This document shows, piece by piece, positions 1 to 10,844 of a stretch of 64,000 bases of DNA (position 1 is its first letter; each line of letters starts with the position of its first letter). Location of the stretch: positions 2,728,001-2,792,000 of the forward strand of contig CP079859.1 in NCBI GenBank assembly GCA_019339365.1, written 5' to 3'. This stretch comes from Vibrio neptunius (GTDB lineage: Bacteria; Pseudomonadota; Gammaproteobacteria; Enterobacterales; Vibrionaceae). The translations under genes and the position numbers were made by a program. Below the pieces are notes generated by a model, which was not told where the DNA came from, searched no databases, and was given only the letters and a program-made list of their open reading frames with translations.

Positions 1-79
1 TAACAAGATCATCTTGGTACACCACATCGGCAGGAATTTCTTTGCGAATAATTTTACTGAAAATGGTTTCTTCAGCCAT
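1..79 (-). CDS. hinT: HIT-family purine nucleoside phosphoramidase HinT, N-terminal part
   Basis: Reading the minus strand from the ATG at 79 gives 26 residues beginning [18 protein letters not shown] and then VVYQDDLV, the strongly conserved N-terminus of HinT, a cytoplasmic histidine-triad hydrolase of nucleoside phosphoramidates. The gene leaves the window at position 1, so the catalytic HxHxHxx triad cannot be seen. It is divergent from the chemoreceptor gene that starts at 305, with a 225-base AT-rich region between them that must hold both promoters. The family call rests on the N-terminal signature alone but is quite specific. Confidence 0.85.
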   Translation of the reverse strand, partial: MAEETIFSKIIRKEIPADVVYQDDLV

Positions 80-304
80 GAAGCACTCCATTAAGTGTTG
101 TTATTGTTAATCGTTTCCACGGAGTATGCGCTAAGCTGGCTCAGATCACAATAAAAAACAGTGTTCACTTAACATATACACCGTACTGATAATAGTAGAT
201 AGTTAAATTTGTATTACGCGTCATAAAATGCGTGTCTCACCCTCAATACAATAACGCTCTTTTTGTTAATTTTTTAAGACAAGTCAGTATTTAGGGAGAG
301 ATCT

Positions 305-2294
305 ATGAAAGGCTCAGTGATCAAGCGTATGTACGCTGGGTTTGCCTTGATCATCATAATGTTTGTTATTTCAACCATTATGACAATGCGGGGAATGCAA
401 CAAATTCACACCAACTTCGGCAGTGTATCGAATACAGCCCTACCTTTGGTATCACAATCAAACCAGACTAGCGTTTACCTTCTTTCTGCGGATAAGCTTT
501 TTAAAGACTTTTTGACCACGCAGAGCCCAGAGCGTATGGGAGAAATTCGAGGTCAATTTGAAGAGGCCAAAAATCGCTACGCGCAAGCGCTGCAGGACTT
601 AGCCAAAGCAAGTGACGGAAACACCGAGTTACTTGCCAGTATAGAAAAGCTCAAAGATATGGAAGTGCGTTACTTTACCGAAGCTGACGCTGCAATGGAC
701 AATTATGGCGACATGTTTGTCGCTCAAGCAGAGGTACAGAAATCATCTCGCCGCTTCCAGCGTCTTCATTCAGAACTCGGTATCGGCATGAAAGAATATG
801 TCGATGATCAAAGTAGTATCTCTGTCAAAGTAATGGCCAAAAGTTATTTTATTAAACTCAGAGATGCTGAAGTCATTACTTCCGATGCACTCGCGAGCAA
901 CAATCTAGAGTTAGTCAATAAAGCCGTCGCCAAAAACAAGAAGGCGGTAACCCACCTCAACTATGCCTATCGTGGCCTCACGACACAGATGCCTGAGATC
1001 AAAAAGTGTTCGATGAATCCGTTGAACAATTCACGACAGATATCGGAAAAAAAGGGGCGTACTTGACCAACACGCCTCTTATCTGCAGGCCAAGGCCGCT
1101 CTTTATGCCAACATTGCCAATCTCACATTGGAAGTAGATAACACCATGGCGCTATTGACGTCTTTTAGTGAAGAAGCACAAAACGGCCTTTACGCTTCTC
1201 TCGCTGAAGCGAGTGATGTATATGACCAAGGAGTCATCAACGCCGTCTCACTCGGTGTACTGGTGATTGCTTTAGCGATTGGTATTGGCCATCAAGTTGC
1301 TCATAGTGTTCGTTCTCCACTGACACGTATTCTCTCCACTCTAGAGAGTTTGACGCAAGGCGACATGACGCAACGAATTGAGATTCGTTACAACAACGAA
1401 TTTAGTCGCGTAAGTGGCCATATCAATTCGTTAGCGGACAACCTGCACGACATATTAAAGAAATTAAACGGTGCGTCAGACAATTTGACGAACACGGCCA
1501 GTACTAATCAACAAACCTCTTCTCAAGCCCAGTTACAGTTGAGTCAACAGAGAGAGCAAACCGCCAGTGTCGCGACAGCCATGACTGAAATGGCGCACTC
1601 GGTTCAAGAAGTCGCACAAAGTGCACAGAGCTCTCAGCAAATGGTCGAGCAAGTTGAGGCGGCATCGGAGTCCGGTCGTCGAATTATGAACGACAACATT
1701 ACGACCATCAACCAACTCGAAACACGCTTGACGCAATCCGTTGATGCAGTCAAAGACCTACAAACCATGAGCAGCCAGATTGGCTCAATTTTAGATGTGA
1801 TTCGCAATGTTGCCGAACAAACCAACCTGCTGGCGCTCAACGCCGCCATCGAGGCAGCGCGCGCCGGTGAACAAGGTCGTGGTTTTGCAGTGGTCGCCGA
1901 TGAAGTCAGGGTTCTCGCTCAACGAACCACTGAATCCACCACAGAAATCGAGAACATGATCAATAACCTGCAAGGCAGCTCCTCATCAGCCAATAAGGTT
2001 ATTCAAAGCTGTATGGACGATATGGATCAATCCGTGGCTCAAGCCTCGAATGCGAATAGTGCAATGGAAGAGATTCAAGCCTTAATCATAGAGATTAGCC
2101 ATATGAGTGGACACATATCTCAAGCAGCCGTAGAACAAAACGAAACAACCGCAGAGATTGCTCGCAACATCGATGAAATCAATCAGATTGCTGACTCTAG
2201 CTATCAAGCAATGGCTCAGATAGCACAAACCAGTACCGATTTAACCCAACTCGCTAACCAACAAGGTGAACTCGTGCATCGCTTTAAACTCTAG
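305..2294 (+). pseudogene. Methyl-accepting chemotaxis protein, split by two single-base deletions
   Basis: Transmembrane chemoreceptor that would signal to CheA/CheW. The N-terminal piece (305-1066, 253 aa) has a TM segment at about residues 10-28 and a helical periplasmic domain. The C-terminal piece (open from 1128 to 2294) has TM2, a HAMP domain and the MCP signalling hairpin with the conserved core [20 protein letters not shown]. The coding sequence shifts frame twice: GG to G near 1006 (restores KKVFDES) and CC to C near 1062 (restores [11 protein letters not shown]). With both bases put back, the protein would be about 663 aa with no gap. Start: ATG 305 with a strong ribosome site AGGGAGAG at 293-300. 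It may be a true pseudogene or a sequencing error; two indels within 56 bases favour either decay or a low-quality patch. In V. cholerae an MCP gene occupies the same place beside the DUF1887 gene (from memory). Confidence 0.85.
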
Positions 2295-2324
2295 TTTTGT
2301 AAAGACAATGCAAATTATTCACTC

Positions 2325-2360
2325 AGGGCGGTTAATTTCACTAATCGCCCTTGTTTTTTA
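2325..2360 (+). terminator. Rho-independent terminator after the MCP gene
   Basis: Inverted repeat AGGGCGGTTA (2325-2334) with TAATCGCCCT (2342-2351), 10 bp with one G-T pair and a 7-nt loop, followed by TGTTTTTTA. It separates the chemoreceptor from the downstream DUF1887 gene. Confidence 0.8.
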
Positions 2361-2440
2361 TATGTGCTGTCGTTATATGGTTATTGAGGCTTGCCCACTT
2401 ATAAATTCTAATTTTCGCAAGCCATGCATGAGGAAGGTAT

Positions 2441-3610
2441 ATGGCAGTTCATGTTGGCATCATTGATCAGGACCCAATTCGTTTAGTCACTCCGCTTCTG
2501 GATAACCGAACCGTCAGTGATCATATCGTTTTTATAGGCGTGAAAAGCCAGAAAGAGATGTACCATCGGTTACATAGTGTTCTGGCCAAAAGAGACATAA
2601 CGTCCGAGTTTTTTGAGATTCCCAACGTCGCAAACACATCACGGATCAAGCGTGCAGTGGGGATACTCGCTGATGACCTCAACGTTCGTGGTGAGGATGT
2701 CAAACTCAACGCCAGTTGTGGTTTGCGTCACCGCCTGCTCTCTGTTTATGAAGTGTTTCGTACTTTCCACTGGCCTATCTTTGTTGTCGAACCCAATAGC
2801 GACCGTCTTTGCTGGCTGTATCCCGATGGCAAAGAAGACACGCAAGTAGAAGATAGGATTACCATTGACGACTATCTTACCGTGTTTGGTGCACGCGGTG
2901 AGTTCAATGATCAGCAGCTACCCCCTCAGCTTGATCAAAAACTCTATGAGCTAGGAGAGCGCTGGGCCAGCAATGCTCTTGAGTTAGGCCCCGGCTTGGC
3001 AACGCTGAATTACCTCGCCACTACATGCCGTAAAGAGCAAAAGTTGGACGTGGCTTTGTCTGAAAAACAGCAAGGCTATCGCGAGCTCAACATGTTGCTC
3101 AGTGATCTGGTTGAGGCCGAAATTGCCCATTACGAAAACGGTATTCTGACTTTTGTCGATGAGGATGCACGACGCTTCTCTAACGGAGAGTGGTTGGAAA
3201 CTTTGGTTCACAGCACCGTTCGTCAAATTCAAAAGGACATGCCGACCATTCAAGACCACTCACTCAACGTTCAAGTCTATCGCCAGTTAGGCGATCGTGA
3301 AGTACGTAATGAACTGGACGTCGCTTCAGTCGCGAATAACAAGCTTCATATCATCGAATGTAAGACGAAAGGTATGCGAGACGATGGCGATGACACTTTG
3401 TACAAACTTGAGTCGCTGCGAGATTTACTCGGTGGATTACAAGCTCGTGCAATGTTGGTTAGCTTCAGACCACTGCGCTACAACGATATTACTCGCGCCG
3501 AAGATTTAGGCCTCGCTTTGATTGGGCCCGACGAGCTGAAAGATCTCAAAACACACCTCACCAATTGGTTTAAAGAAGCCGGTGGTTATGACGACAGTGG
3601 CATCTACTAG
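2441..3610 (+). CDS. DUF1887 CARF-like/PD-(D/E)XK nuclease protein (VC1899 family)
   Basis: 389 aa, no signal peptide or TM segment. The N-terminal third has the Rossmann-like CARF layout, and the C-terminal part is a PD-(D/E)XK nuclease fold: WLE at 251-253, NELDV at 290-294 and IIECKTK at 304-310, giving the catalytic set D293, E306 and K308. The family includes the V. cholerae VC1899 structure (1XMX) and is related to Card1/Can2, cyclic-oligoadenylate-activated nucleases of type III CRISPR systems. The CARF ligand loop, usually like NxTGGTK, reads NASCGLR (90-96) here, so ligand binding may differ. Start: ATG 2441 with AGGAAGG at 2431-2437. No CRISPR or cas gene lies in this window, and the gene sits in core housekeeping synteny next to fadR. 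The physiological ligand and target are unknown. Confidence 0.85.
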   Translation: MAVHVGIIDQDPIRLVTPLLDNRTVSDHIVFIGVKSQKEMYHRLHSVLAKRDITSEFFEIPNVANTSRIKRAVGILADDLNVRGEDVKLNASCGLRHRLLSVYEVFRTFHWPIFVVEPNSDRLCWLYPDGKEDTQVEDRITIDDYLTVFGARGEFNDQQLPPQLDQKLYELGERWASNALELGPGLATLNYLATTCRKEQKLDVALSEKQQGYRELNMLLSDLVEAEIAHYENGILTFVDEDARRFSNGEWLETLVHSTVRQIQKDMPTIQDHSLNVQVYRQLGDREVRNELDVASVANNKLHIIECKTKGMRDDGDDTLYKLESLRDLLGGLQARAMLVSFRPLRYNDITRAEDLGLALIGPDELKDLKTHLTNWFKEAGGYDDSGIY

Positions 3611-3629
3611 AGGCTTTTCTAACAACACA

Positions 3630-3660
3630 AAAACCCGCCTATTGGCGGGTTTTCTTATTG
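3630..3660. terminator. Bidirectional terminator between the DUF1887 gene and fadR
   Basis: Perfect inverted repeat AAAACCCGCC (3630-3639), loop TATT, GGCGGGTTTT (3644-3653). It has T/A tracts on both sides and lies between convergent genes. Confidence 0.85.
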
Positions 3661-3673
3661 TATATTGTATGAA

Positions 3674-4513
3674 TTAACCGTCGTCTTCTGTAAAACTGGT
3701 TGGCAGGGACGTTTTCATCTCATTCCAGATTTGCGCACTTTCCATGCCGTAGTGGCGAATGACCACTACAATGCGATCTCGATTGCCAGTTTCACAAACT
3801 TCAAGTAAATCACGATAAAACTGCAGAGCTAGGTTGCGAGCTTCCGGTTTAGAAAAGTAGTAGCTACCAACACGATCATAAAGCTTCTTAAGTCCATTAA
3901 AAATCAAACCGTAGATCTGATTACCTGAATGGAACGCCAAACGTTGAAACAACATATAGTCATAATAATTAAACGTCTTGGCGATCAAGTTAGCTTGGCG
4001 CCTAGCCTCATCTTTATCACCATCATCTTTGACATGCTGTTGAATTTTTTCAGCGTATGGAGAGGATTCCATAAAAGCATCCCATGACTCAGCTGCGAGA
4101 AGGCTTTCACAAGACTCAATAACGCCACTGATCGTACGCTCTGCATTCTCTTTATTAGCTTTGAATGCATAACGCATAAAGATAGGACTGATGTTAGTAC
4201 GTGCGGCGAGTAAATCTTCAACAATAGATGTCGCATTGTCCGCATCAAGTGTCATGAGTGTATCGAGGATATGTAACCCCGACGTTTCCATAAACTGGTT
4301 AACCTTTGTCGGCTTGCCGTGTTGAATGGTTAACCAACCGTCACGAGCCAAGCGCTGCAACACTTCACGTAGTGTCGTTCTGGTGACTCCGATGAGTTCA
4401 GAGAGCTCGCGTTCAGCGGGAAGAATAGAACCTGGAGGGAAGCGCCCTTTCCAAATACTCTCAATGATGTATTTTTCTGCAAAACCTGCAGGGCTCTTTG
4501 CCTTAATTACCAT
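3674..4513 (-). CDS. fadR: Fatty acid metabolism transcriptional regulator FadR
   Basis: 279 aa cytoplasmic GntR-family regulator. The N-terminal winged helix (about residues 8-75) contains [20 protein letters not shown], and the all-helical acyl-CoA-binding domain follows. E. coli FadR is 239 aa; the extra ~40 residues fall near 138-177 (around [20 protein letters not shown]), the known Vibrio insertion reported to provide a second acyl-CoA site. The family represses fad beta-oxidation genes and activates fabA/fabB until long-chain acyl-CoA releases it from DNA. It is convergent with the DUF1887 gene and divergent from nhaB, as in other vibrios. The fadL gene at 28155 in this window is a plausible regulon member (inference). 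The call is secure. Confidence 0.97.
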   Translation of the reverse strand: MVIKAKSPAGFAEKYIIESIWKGRFPPGSILPAERELSELIGVTRTTLREVLQRLARDGWLTIQHGKPTKVNQFMETSGLHILDTLMTLDADNATSIVEDLLAARTNISPIFMRYAFKANKENAERTISGVIESCESLLAAESWDAFMESSPYAEKIQQHVKDDGDKDEARRQANLIAKTFNYYDYMLFQRLAFHSGNQIYGLIFNGLKKLYDRVGSYYFSKPEARNLALQFYRDLLEVCETGNRDRIVVVIRHYGMESAQIWNEMKTSLPTSFTEDDG

Positions 4514-5208
4514 TAATTTAGCTATCCAATATTCTTATTTATAGGGTCTCATAGAACTCATCATACCACTAGTTCTCAAGTATCGGAAACAAACCTAGAG
4601 TAAACGTGCTGTAAACACCACATAGAGCAACAACTCTAATTTAGACTAAGATATTGAGTTTTTATGTCTTTGAGTCAAAGCTTGTATATTATGAATTTAA
4701 TAAAAATATAACCTTTGTTAGCCCTTATCTTTATTGACTTAGAAAGCAAAATTTAAGTTCTTATATTTGCAATATACTTACGTCATTTCCATGCAATATA
4801 ATAACATAATCTATCTTATTCGACCTTTTCGCCCATGAGCTGCCATGAATTGTTTTTTTTCACAACTCTCAATCCGTTTTATCGCCACTCGGATCGCGTT
4901 TTTAAACAAAAGTTCAGTGAGCAATTTATCAATATAAACTTTATTATTGACTAAATTAACTTGTGGAGTAGAGTTGCGACCAAAGTACGGAGTGCTTGTC
5001 TTTCTCAGGGAGTGACTTGGCAAGACCACATAACATATTTCTCTATGTTGTTTTTCTAAGTCACTGTTGAATCAGGTCTGTTTTACCATTTGATTTTGTT
5101 GGTTACCTACCCCACCGCTGGCGGTAACCCAAGCCAAGTGTAGCTCAGATATATAGATGCAAGCACGCGCAGTGTCTATTCATTACAACATTAAAGAGTA
5201 TTAGTATC
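4514..5208. other. fadR-nhaB divergent intergenic region
   Basis: About 700 bases without a convincing gene. The fadR-proximal half is AT-rich. Near nhaB there are nested inverted repeats: GGTTACC (5101-5107) with GGTAACC (5123-5129), enclosing ACCGC/GCGGT (5114-5125). These could be a leader hairpin or operator. A minus-strand open frame at 4811-5029 has no ribosome site and no recognisable protein character. Confidence 0.5.
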
Positions 5209-6798
5209 ATGCCGATGTCACTCGGGAATGCTTTCATTAAGAACTTCTTAGGTAAAGCTCCGGATTGGTATAAAGTTGCCATCCTTTCATTTCTTGTCAT
5301 CAACCCGATTGTATTTTTTCTTATCGACCCATTTGTAGCGGGCTGGCTATTAGTCGCAGAATTTATCTTCACCCTGGCAATGGCATTAAAATGCTACCCT
5401 CTTCAACCTGGTGGTCTGCTAGCCATAGAAGCCATTGCTATTGGAATGACAAGTCCAGAGCAAGTCAAACACGAACTCGTCGCCAATATCGAAGTACTAC
5501 TTCTCCTTATTTTCATGGTGGCGGGTATTTACTTCATGAAACAGCTGCTGCTGTTTATCTTTACCAAGATACTGCTTGGCATTCGCTCAAAAAGCTTGCT
5601 TTCTATGGCATTTTGTTTTGCCGCAGCCTTTCTATCTGCGTTTCTTGATGCACTCACCGTCATTGCAGTAGTCATCAGTGTGGCTGTTGGATTCTATGCG
5701 ATTTATCACAAAGTCGCCTCAGGCAAAGGCTCTACAGCTTCACACGACCATACTCAGGATGATCACCTTTGTGAGTTAACACGAGATGACTTAGAAAACT
5801 ACCGTGCATTCCTACGCTCTCTACTGATGCACGCTGGCGTCGGCACCGCATTGGGTGGCGTCATGACCATGGTTGGAGAACCGCAAAACTTAATCATCGC
5901 TGATCAGGCGGGCTGGCTGTTCGGAGAGTTTATTATTCGAATGCTCCCGGTTACAGCACCCGTATTTGTTTGTGGCTTAATCACTTGTGTGCTTGTCGAA
6001 AAGCTAAAAATATGCGGTTACGGTGCTCGCTTACCTGATAATGTTCGCCAAATCTTAGTCGATTTTGACAATGCAGAACGAAAAACTCGTACGAAACAAG
6101 ACGTCGCCAAGCTATGGATTCAAGGTGCCATTGCGGTCTGGTTAATTGTCGGCCTAGCGCTTCATCTAGCGGCAGTTGGCTTAATTGGCCTTTCGGTCAT
6201 CATCCTAGCGACTGCATTTACTGGTGTTATTGAAGAGCATTCAATGGGTAAAGCATTTGAGGAGGCATTGCCATTTACTGCACTGCTCGCGGTGTTTTTT
6301 GCCGTCGTTGCCGTCATCATAGATCAGCAACTGTTTAAGCCTGTCATCGACGCCGTCCTTCACGTCGAAGACAAGGGCGCCCAACTGGCCTTGTTTTACA
6401 TTGCTAATGGCCTACTTTCTATGGTGTCAGATAATGTGTTTGTCGGCACGGTTTACATCAATGAGGTGAAAACAGCACTGATCGAGGGAGTGATCACTCG
6501 CGACCAATTCGACCTACTCGCAGTAGCAATCAATACCGGTACTAACCTTCCTTCAGTCGCAACGCCAAATGGCCAAGCAGCCTTCTTATTCCTGTTAACA
6601 TCAGCGCTTGCACCTCTGATTCGTTTGTCTTACGGCCGCATGGTTATTATGGCTCTCCCTTACACCATCGTCCTTGCGCTTGTTGGTCTGGCTGGAATCA
6701 TCTTTCTGGTTGAACCTATGACCGCATGGTTCTATGACCTAGGTTGGATTTCACAGCACACAGGCGACGTTATTCAAACGATATCTGGCGGACATTAA
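5209..6798 (+). CDS. nhaB: Na+/H+ antiporter NhaB
   Basis: 529 aa inner-membrane protein of the NhaB family (E. coli NhaB is 513 aa), with about 12 hydrophobic segments through its length. The N-terminus, [18 protein letters not shown], is the family signature, and typical segments such as [15 protein letters not shown] and [17 protein letters not shown] follow. It exports Na+ in exchange for H+ and so supports sodium and pH homeostasis, which matters in a marine bacterium with a sodium-based energy economy. The start at ATG 5209 has only a weak AAAGAG upstream but matches the family N-terminus. It is followed by dsbB in the same direction, separated by a terminator-like hairpin. Confidence 0.97.
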   Translation: MPMSLGNAFIKNFLGKAPDWYKVAILSFLVINPIVFFLIDPFVAGWLLVAEFIFTLAMALKCYPLQPGGLLAIEAIAIGMTSPEQVKHELVANIEVLLLLIFMVAGIYFMKQLLLFIFTKILLGIRSKSLLSMAFCFAAAFLSAFLDALTVIAVVISVAVGFYAIYHKVASGKGSTASHDHTQDDHLCELTRDDLENYRAFLRSLLMHAGVGTALGGVMTMVGEPQNLIIADQAGWLFGEFIIRMLPVTAPVFVCGLITCVLVEKLKICGYGARLPDNVRQILVDFDNAERKTRTKQDVAKLWIQGAIAVWLIVGLALHLAAVGLIGLSVIILATAFTGVIEEHSMGKAFEEALPFTALLAVFFAVVAVIIDQQLFKPVIDAVLHVEDKGAQLALFYIANGLLSMVSDNVFVGTVYINEVKTALIEGVITRDQFDLLAVAINTGTNLPSVATPNGQAAFLFLLTSALAPLIRLSYGRMVIMALPYTIVLALVGLAGIIFLVEPMTAWFYDLGWISQHTGDVIQTISGGH

Positions 6799-6846
6799 TC
6801 ACTAAAATTCAAAAGTTTTCGTTGAAACCGAAACTTTTCCACGATA

Positions 6847-6874
6847 AAAAGCTCTGATTAGTCAGAGCTTTTTT
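6847..6874 (+). terminator. Terminator between nhaB and dsbB
   Basis: Inverted repeat AAAAGCTCTGA (6847-6857), loop TTAG, TCAGAGCTTTT (6862-6872), running into a T stretch. A second, weaker hairpin (AAAAGTTTTCG with CGAAACTTTT, 6811-6838) lies just upstream. Confidence 0.8.
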
Positions 6875-6890
6875 ATAACAGGATATCTCT

Positions 6891-7409
6891 GTGAACATTC
6901 TTTCTACCATTAAGTCTTTTTCCCAATCACGCCTGTCTTGGTTACTGCTATTAGCTTTTGTCATCTTCTTTGAGGTTGCAGCGTTATATTTTCAACATGT
7001 CATGCTGCTCGCGCCTTGTGTTATGTGTATCTACGAGCGCGTCGCTATGCTTGGAATCGGTGCCGCTGCCTTAGTCGGTTTGATAGCACCAAACAGCACA
7101 GCGTTACGCAGTCTAGGGCTCGCGGCATGGGGAGCAAGTTCATATAAAGGCTTAATGCTAGCTTTGGAGCACGTTGATTACCAATTCAACCCTTCTCCGT
7201 TTGCAACCTGTGATTTGTTTGTTACGTTCCCCGATTGGGCACCTCTAAACAAATGGGTGCCATGGATGTTCGAAGCCTTTGGCGACTGCAGCAAAGTTGT
7301 GTGGCAGTTTCTGTCACTTTCGATGCCACAGTGGCTGGTGGTCATCTTCGCAGCAAATCTAGCGACATTAGCGGTGATCGTTATTGCGCAATTTGCGAAG
7401 AGCAAGTAG
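6891..7409 (+). CDS. dsbB: Disulfide bond formation protein DsbB
   Basis: 172 aa inner-membrane quinone reductase that re-oxidises periplasmic DsbA. Four TM segments are visible. The first periplasmic loop has the redox pair Cys43-Val-Met-Cys46, and the second has Cys107 and Cys133, equivalent to E. coli C41/C44 and C104/C130. The start is GTG 6891, with AGGAT at 6880-6884; no better in-frame ATG exists upstream. The many disulfide-containing secreted enzymes in this window would depend on the DsbA/DsbB pathway (inference). Confidence 0.96.
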   Translation: MNILSTIKSFSQSRLSWLLLLAFVIFFEVAALYFQHVMLLAPCVMCIYERVAMLGIGAAALVGLIAPNSTALRSLGLAAWGASSYKGLMLALEHVDYQFNPSPFATCDLFVTFPDWAPLNKWVPWMFEAFGDCSKVVWQFLSLSMPQWLVVIFAANLATLAVIVIAQFAKSK

Positions 7410-7435
7410 CGAGAGGCGAAAGCACACAAAAAAAT

Positions 7436-7467
7436 AAAGGGCTGACATATGATGTCAGCCCTTTTTG
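7436..7467 (+). terminator. Terminator after dsbB
   Basis: GGGCTGACAT (7439-7448) pairs perfectly with ATGTCAGCCC (7452-7461) around a 3-nt loop, followed by TTTTT. Confidence 0.9.
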
Positions 7468-7543
7468 ATTTGGAATGAGGCAGGAACGCTTCGCTATGGA
7501 AAACGGATGCGGGAGCGGACTTTGTTACGGAAAACTAGAGAAT

Positions 7544-7570
7544 GCTAGAAAGGCTAGAAAGGCTAGAAAG
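7544..7570. repeat. Three tandem copies of the 9-mer GCTAGAAAG
   Basis: Exact copies at 7544-7552, 7553-7561 and 7562-7570, followed by a partial GCT. It lies in non-coding DNA between dsbB and ftsK. Confidence 0.9.
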
Positions 7571-7604
7571 GCTGACACAACATCAACCCTTTACGTAAAC
7601 AAGT

Positions 7605-7707
7605 GTCATCCTCAAGAGGGAGGGACGACCGAGTTGGGGATCTCCCAAAGTAAGCTAAGAGAGCACAGAGATTCCCTACTCCCTCCTTCGTCGGTCTATG
7701 GAATGAC
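7605..7707. repeat. Dispersed imperfect palindrome (MITE/REP-like), copy 1
   Basis: A left arm beginning GTCATCCTCAAGA and ending GGGGATCTC (7605-7644) is an imperfect reverse complement of a right arm beginning GAGATTCCCTACTC and ending GGAATGAC (7668-7707). The arms flank a spacer of about 23 nt. A second full copy lies at 12917-13018 and a lone right arm at 12848-12887. Both loci are at convergent 3' ends, typical of small non-autonomous intergenic repeats in vibrios. No transposase is present. Confidence 0.8.
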
Positions 7708-7760
7708 GGTCTATCTCTTAGAGGCATTCCATTCTCGATTCAGAACACCCTGCTTTGTCT

Positions 7761-7827
7761 TATCTCGTAGGGCGGAGCCCGTTCTCGCATCTCGGAGCGA
7801 AGCGATCCATAGGGCGCAGCCCGTTCC
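7761..7827. repeat. Second intergenic repeat module, copy 1
   Basis: Contains GTAGGGCGGAGCCCGTTC and then TAGGGCGCAGCCCGTTCC. The module resembles 13038-13103, which ends TAGGGCGTAGCCCGTTCC. Each copy contains a short self-complementary GGGC..GCCC core. Both copies follow the palindromic repeat at the same relative place, so the two modules appear to travel or decay together. Confidence 0.65.
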
Positions 7828-7841
7828 TAACAGCTTTGCCG

Positions 7842-10766
7842 TTAGTTCATCTCTCGACCGGGTGCTGGCGCTAAAACTTCCCTATTTCCATTATGTCCAG
7901 GCGCACTCACAATCCCTTGAGCCTCTAGCTGTTCAACAATACGAGCTGCACGGTTATAGCCGATTTTAAAGCGCCGCTGCACACCGGATACAGAACCACG
8001 GCGTGACTGTACAACGTGTTCCACAACTTGGTCAAACAACGGGTCCATCTCTTCTTCACCTTCTGGCTTTTCGCCTGGTAACAGTGCCTCTGGGCCCTGG
8101 TCACCATTGGTAATTTCGTCAATATAGTTGGGCTTACCCCGCGCTTTCCAATTGTTTACCACCGCATGAACATCGTCATCTGAAGCAAAGGCGCCATGAA
8201 CACGCACCGTGTGGCTCGACCCTGGTGGAAGATAAAGCATATCACCCATACCCAATAATGATTCGGCACCACCTTGATCTAGAATGGTCCTAGAGTCTGT
8301 TTTGGTTGATACGGTGAACGCAACACGAGTTGGGATATTAGCTTTGATTAAGCCAGTAATGACGTCAACAGATGGACGTTGGGTAGCGAGAATTAAGTGA
8401 ATACCCGCAGCACGCGCTTTTTGAGCTAGACGGGCTATGAGCTCTTCGACTTTCTTGCCTACAACCATCATCAGGTCAGCGAATTCATCGACAATAACCA
8501 CAATGTAAGGCAGTTTCTCCAGCAATGGTGGAGTTTCGTCCATGCTATCACCCGGTTGCCACAATGGGTCGTGAATAGGATGTCCCGCTTCTGCGGCTAT
8601 CTTAAGCTTGTCGTTAAAGCCTTTGATGTTACGTACGCCAAGTGCAGACATCAGTTTGTAACGACGTTCCATCTCGCCCACACACCAACGCAGCGCATTC
8701 GACGCGTCTTTCATGTCAGTAACCACTTCAGAGAGAAGATGTGGAATACCTTCGTATACCGATAGCTCAAGCATTTTCGGGTCAATCATGATGAAACGCA
8801 CTTCTTCGGGAGTCGCTTTGTACAGCATACTCAAGATCATCACGTTAACACCCACTGACTTACCTGAGCCCGTGGTACCCGCGACAAGCACATGCGGCAT
8901 CTTCGACAGATCTGCGACAACTGCCTCACCTGCGATATCCTGACCAAGGACGACCGTTGTCGGTGATTTGGCGTCAATAAAGTGCTGACTCCCCACAACA
9001 TCTGAGAAGTATACGGTCTGTCGGCTCATATTTGGTAACTCAAGCCCCACGTATGGTTTACCCGGTATCACTTCCACAACACGAACCGCCATCGCGGACA
9101 ATGAGCGGGCTAAGTCCATCGACAAGCCTGAAATACGGCTCACCTTTACCCCTGGTGCTAGATCTAACTCAAATCGAGTAATGACAGGACCAGGGAAAAT
9201 ATCGACCACTTCAGCCTTAATCTTGTAGTCGGCAAGCTTAGCTTCAACCAAGCGGGCTATTTCTTCCAAGGCAGCGCGGTCAATAAAGTTTTCACGCTTT
9301 TCAGGGTGATATAAAAGCTCCAATGTTGGCATCGGCTCTTTTGGCATCGGAAGGTTAGTATCTTGCTGGACAAGGAATGGGTTCTGCTGAGCTACTACTT
9401 TTGCCTGAGCATCAGCAACAATGTTTTGGAACGCAGCAACATCATCATCTTGATTCACTTCTTCGATTTCAACAAGATCGCTATCGTTGGTTTCCTCATC
9501 CGCAACATCAAATGTTGAAATATTGGGTAGCTGATGAGCGTTTTCAGGTTCAACAGCATCTGAAATTCTTTCAAGTGCTACAGGGTCAATGTTTGGTTGA
9601 ACAAGGGCCTGTTCTTCATCACTCTGTTCGACGCTCCATGGCATGCCTTTCACAGGATCATCGACAACTTCGGCCTCGTCAACAATGACGTTTTCTTCCT
9701 CAGGTTCTGGGATGTTTTTTGATTCAATTCGGCGATCTTGGGTGGCAAAATCATTTTCACTTTGAGCCACAGCATCCAGCTCTTCTATCGTTGAGCCCAG
9801 TTGCATTAAGCGCTCATCTTGAATTGTTTCGTCAAACGCTTGAGTATGAGGGGTAGCAGTCACTTCCTCTATGGGGGCGGGCTCAGAGATGGGTATTGAC
9901 GCATTGGGTTCAACCACTGCATTCTCTACCTCGACACTCTCACTGGCAGGCTTGCTTACTTTGGCCTCTTGACGTACTTCAGGCATGTGGATATTGAAAC
10001 GGCGTGGCTCTTTCTCTGACTCCGAAACAAACAACACCTCATCCTGGTTAGTTTGCTCATTGGCCTGTGGGGAGATTTCTTCAGGCACCATCAACTCAGG
10101 TTCAAGGATTTCGTCTTTTTCTCCGCGCGCTCGGTTAACAAGGTTAGTGACAAGATTAATTGCCACTTCCCCAATCCTATCGACAATGTTGAGCCAAGAG
10201 ATCCCAGTCAACAAGGTGAAGCCTGCGCCCCATAAAAACAGTAATACCAGAGTCGTGCCCAAAATATTAAGAGTGGGCAGCGCTAGACTGGTCAACACAT
10301 CGCCAATGACACCACCGGACGAGAAATACCAGATATCATCGAAGTTAATGTCTGCTAGGCCGCAACTGGTCAGAATAAGTATCGCTAATCCGAGAAAACG
10401 AGTGCCCCAAAGCATCAAATCAATTGACTCGTTTTCTTCTCGATTCCTTAGCATCACCCAAGCCGTAACAGTCATAACAAGGGGTATCGGATATGCAAGA
10501 GAACCAAATGTGAAAAACAGTGTATCGGCAACCCAGGCCCCGACGAGCCCTCCTGCATTATGTATATCACCTCCCCAAGCCGTTTGGGACCAAGAAGGAT
10601 CAGCGGGGTTAAAGGTGACTAATGCAACGGACAATAATATAGAAAACAGCACAACCACAATCAGACTGCACTCTTTAAGACGCTGAGGCCCATCAAGACG
10701 AGAGGAGTGAGGCTCTTCTCCAGTTTTGATTATTGTTTCAACTTTATTTTTGTTCTCTTTGAACAT
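7842..10766 (-). CDS. ftsK: DNA translocase FtsK
   Basis: 974 aa. The N-terminal membrane domain (about 30-205) has four or five TM segments and anchors the protein at the division septum. An acidic, Pro/Glu-rich linker (about 215-480) follows, then the RecA-like motor: Walker A GTTGSGKS at 630-637 and Walker [10 protein letters not shown] near 756-764. The C-terminal gamma winged helix (about 900-965, with [20 protein letters not shown]) recognises KOPS and activates XerCD at dif. The linker is much shorter than in E. coli FtsK (1329 aa). It is convergent with dsbB and transcribed away from lrp, with about 190 bases upstream. The stop lies only 14 bases from the repeat module. Confidence 0.97.
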   Translation of the reverse strand: MFKENKNKVETIIKTGEEPHSSRLDGPQRLKECSLIVVVLFSILLSVALVTFNPADPSWSQTAWGGDIHNAGGLVGAWVADTLFFTFGSLAYPIPLVMTVTAWVMLRNREENESIDLMLWGTRFLGLAILILTSCGLADINFDDIWYFSSGGVIGDVLTSLALPTLNILGTTLVLLFLWGAGFTLLTGISWLNIVDRIGEVAINLVTNLVNRARGEKDEILEPELMVPEEISPQANEQTNQDEVLFVSESEKEPRRFNIHMPEVRQEAKVSKPASESVEVENAVVEPNASIPISEPAPIEEVTATPHTQAFDETIQDERLMQLGSTIEELDAVAQSENDFATQDRRIESKNIPEPEEENVIVDEAEVVDDPVKGMPWSVEQSDEEQALVQPNIDPVALERISDAVEPENAHQLPNISTFDVADEETNDSDLVEIEEVNQDDDVAAFQNIVADAQAKVVAQQNPFLVQQDTNLPMPKEPMPTLELLYHPEKRENFIDRAALEEIARLVEAKLADYKIKAEVVDIFPGPVITRFELDLAPGVKVSRISGLSMDLARSLSAMAVRVVEVIPGKPYVGLELPNMSRQTVYFSDVVGSQHFIDAKSPTTVVLGQDIAGEAVVADLSKMPHVLVAGTTGSGKSVGVNVMILSMLYKATPEEVRFIMIDPKMLELSVYEGIPHLLSEVVTDMKDASNALRWCVGEMERRYKLMSALGVRNIKGFNDKLKIAAEAGHPIHDPLWQPGDSMDETPPLLEKLPYIVVIVDEFADLMMVVGKKVEELIARLAQKARAAGIHLILATQRPSVDVITGLIKANIPTRVAFTVSTKTDSRTILDQGGAESLLGMGDMLYLPPGSSHTVRVHGAFASDDDVHAVVNNWKARGKPNYIDEITNGDQGPEALLPGEKPEGEEEMDPLFDQVVEHVVQSRRGSVSGVQRRFKIGYNRAARIVEQLEAQGIVSAPGHNGNREVLAPAPGREMN

Positions 10767-10844
10767 AACCGACTTATCAACTGCGTAATACTGATTGCTG
10801 GCTAAAGCTCGTATGGCAGAACATCCATCCGGCTAATCAGTAAG

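Noticed and set aside
2266..2466. 66-aa open frame at the MCP/DUF1887 junction
   Set aside because: It spans the terminator and the ribosome site of the DUF1887 gene, and has no start signal.
4811..5029. 72-aa minus-strand open frame in the fadR-nhaB gap
   Set aside because: No ribosome site, no family features, and AT-rich control-region DNA.
7475..7969. 164-aa plus-strand open frame across the dsbB-ftsK gap
   Set aside because: It runs through the dispersed repeats and into the antisense of ftsK; the composition is repeat-derived.
9985..10686. 233-aa plus-strand open frame inside ftsK
   Set aside because: Antisense shadow of the FtsK membrane domain and linker; no start signal.
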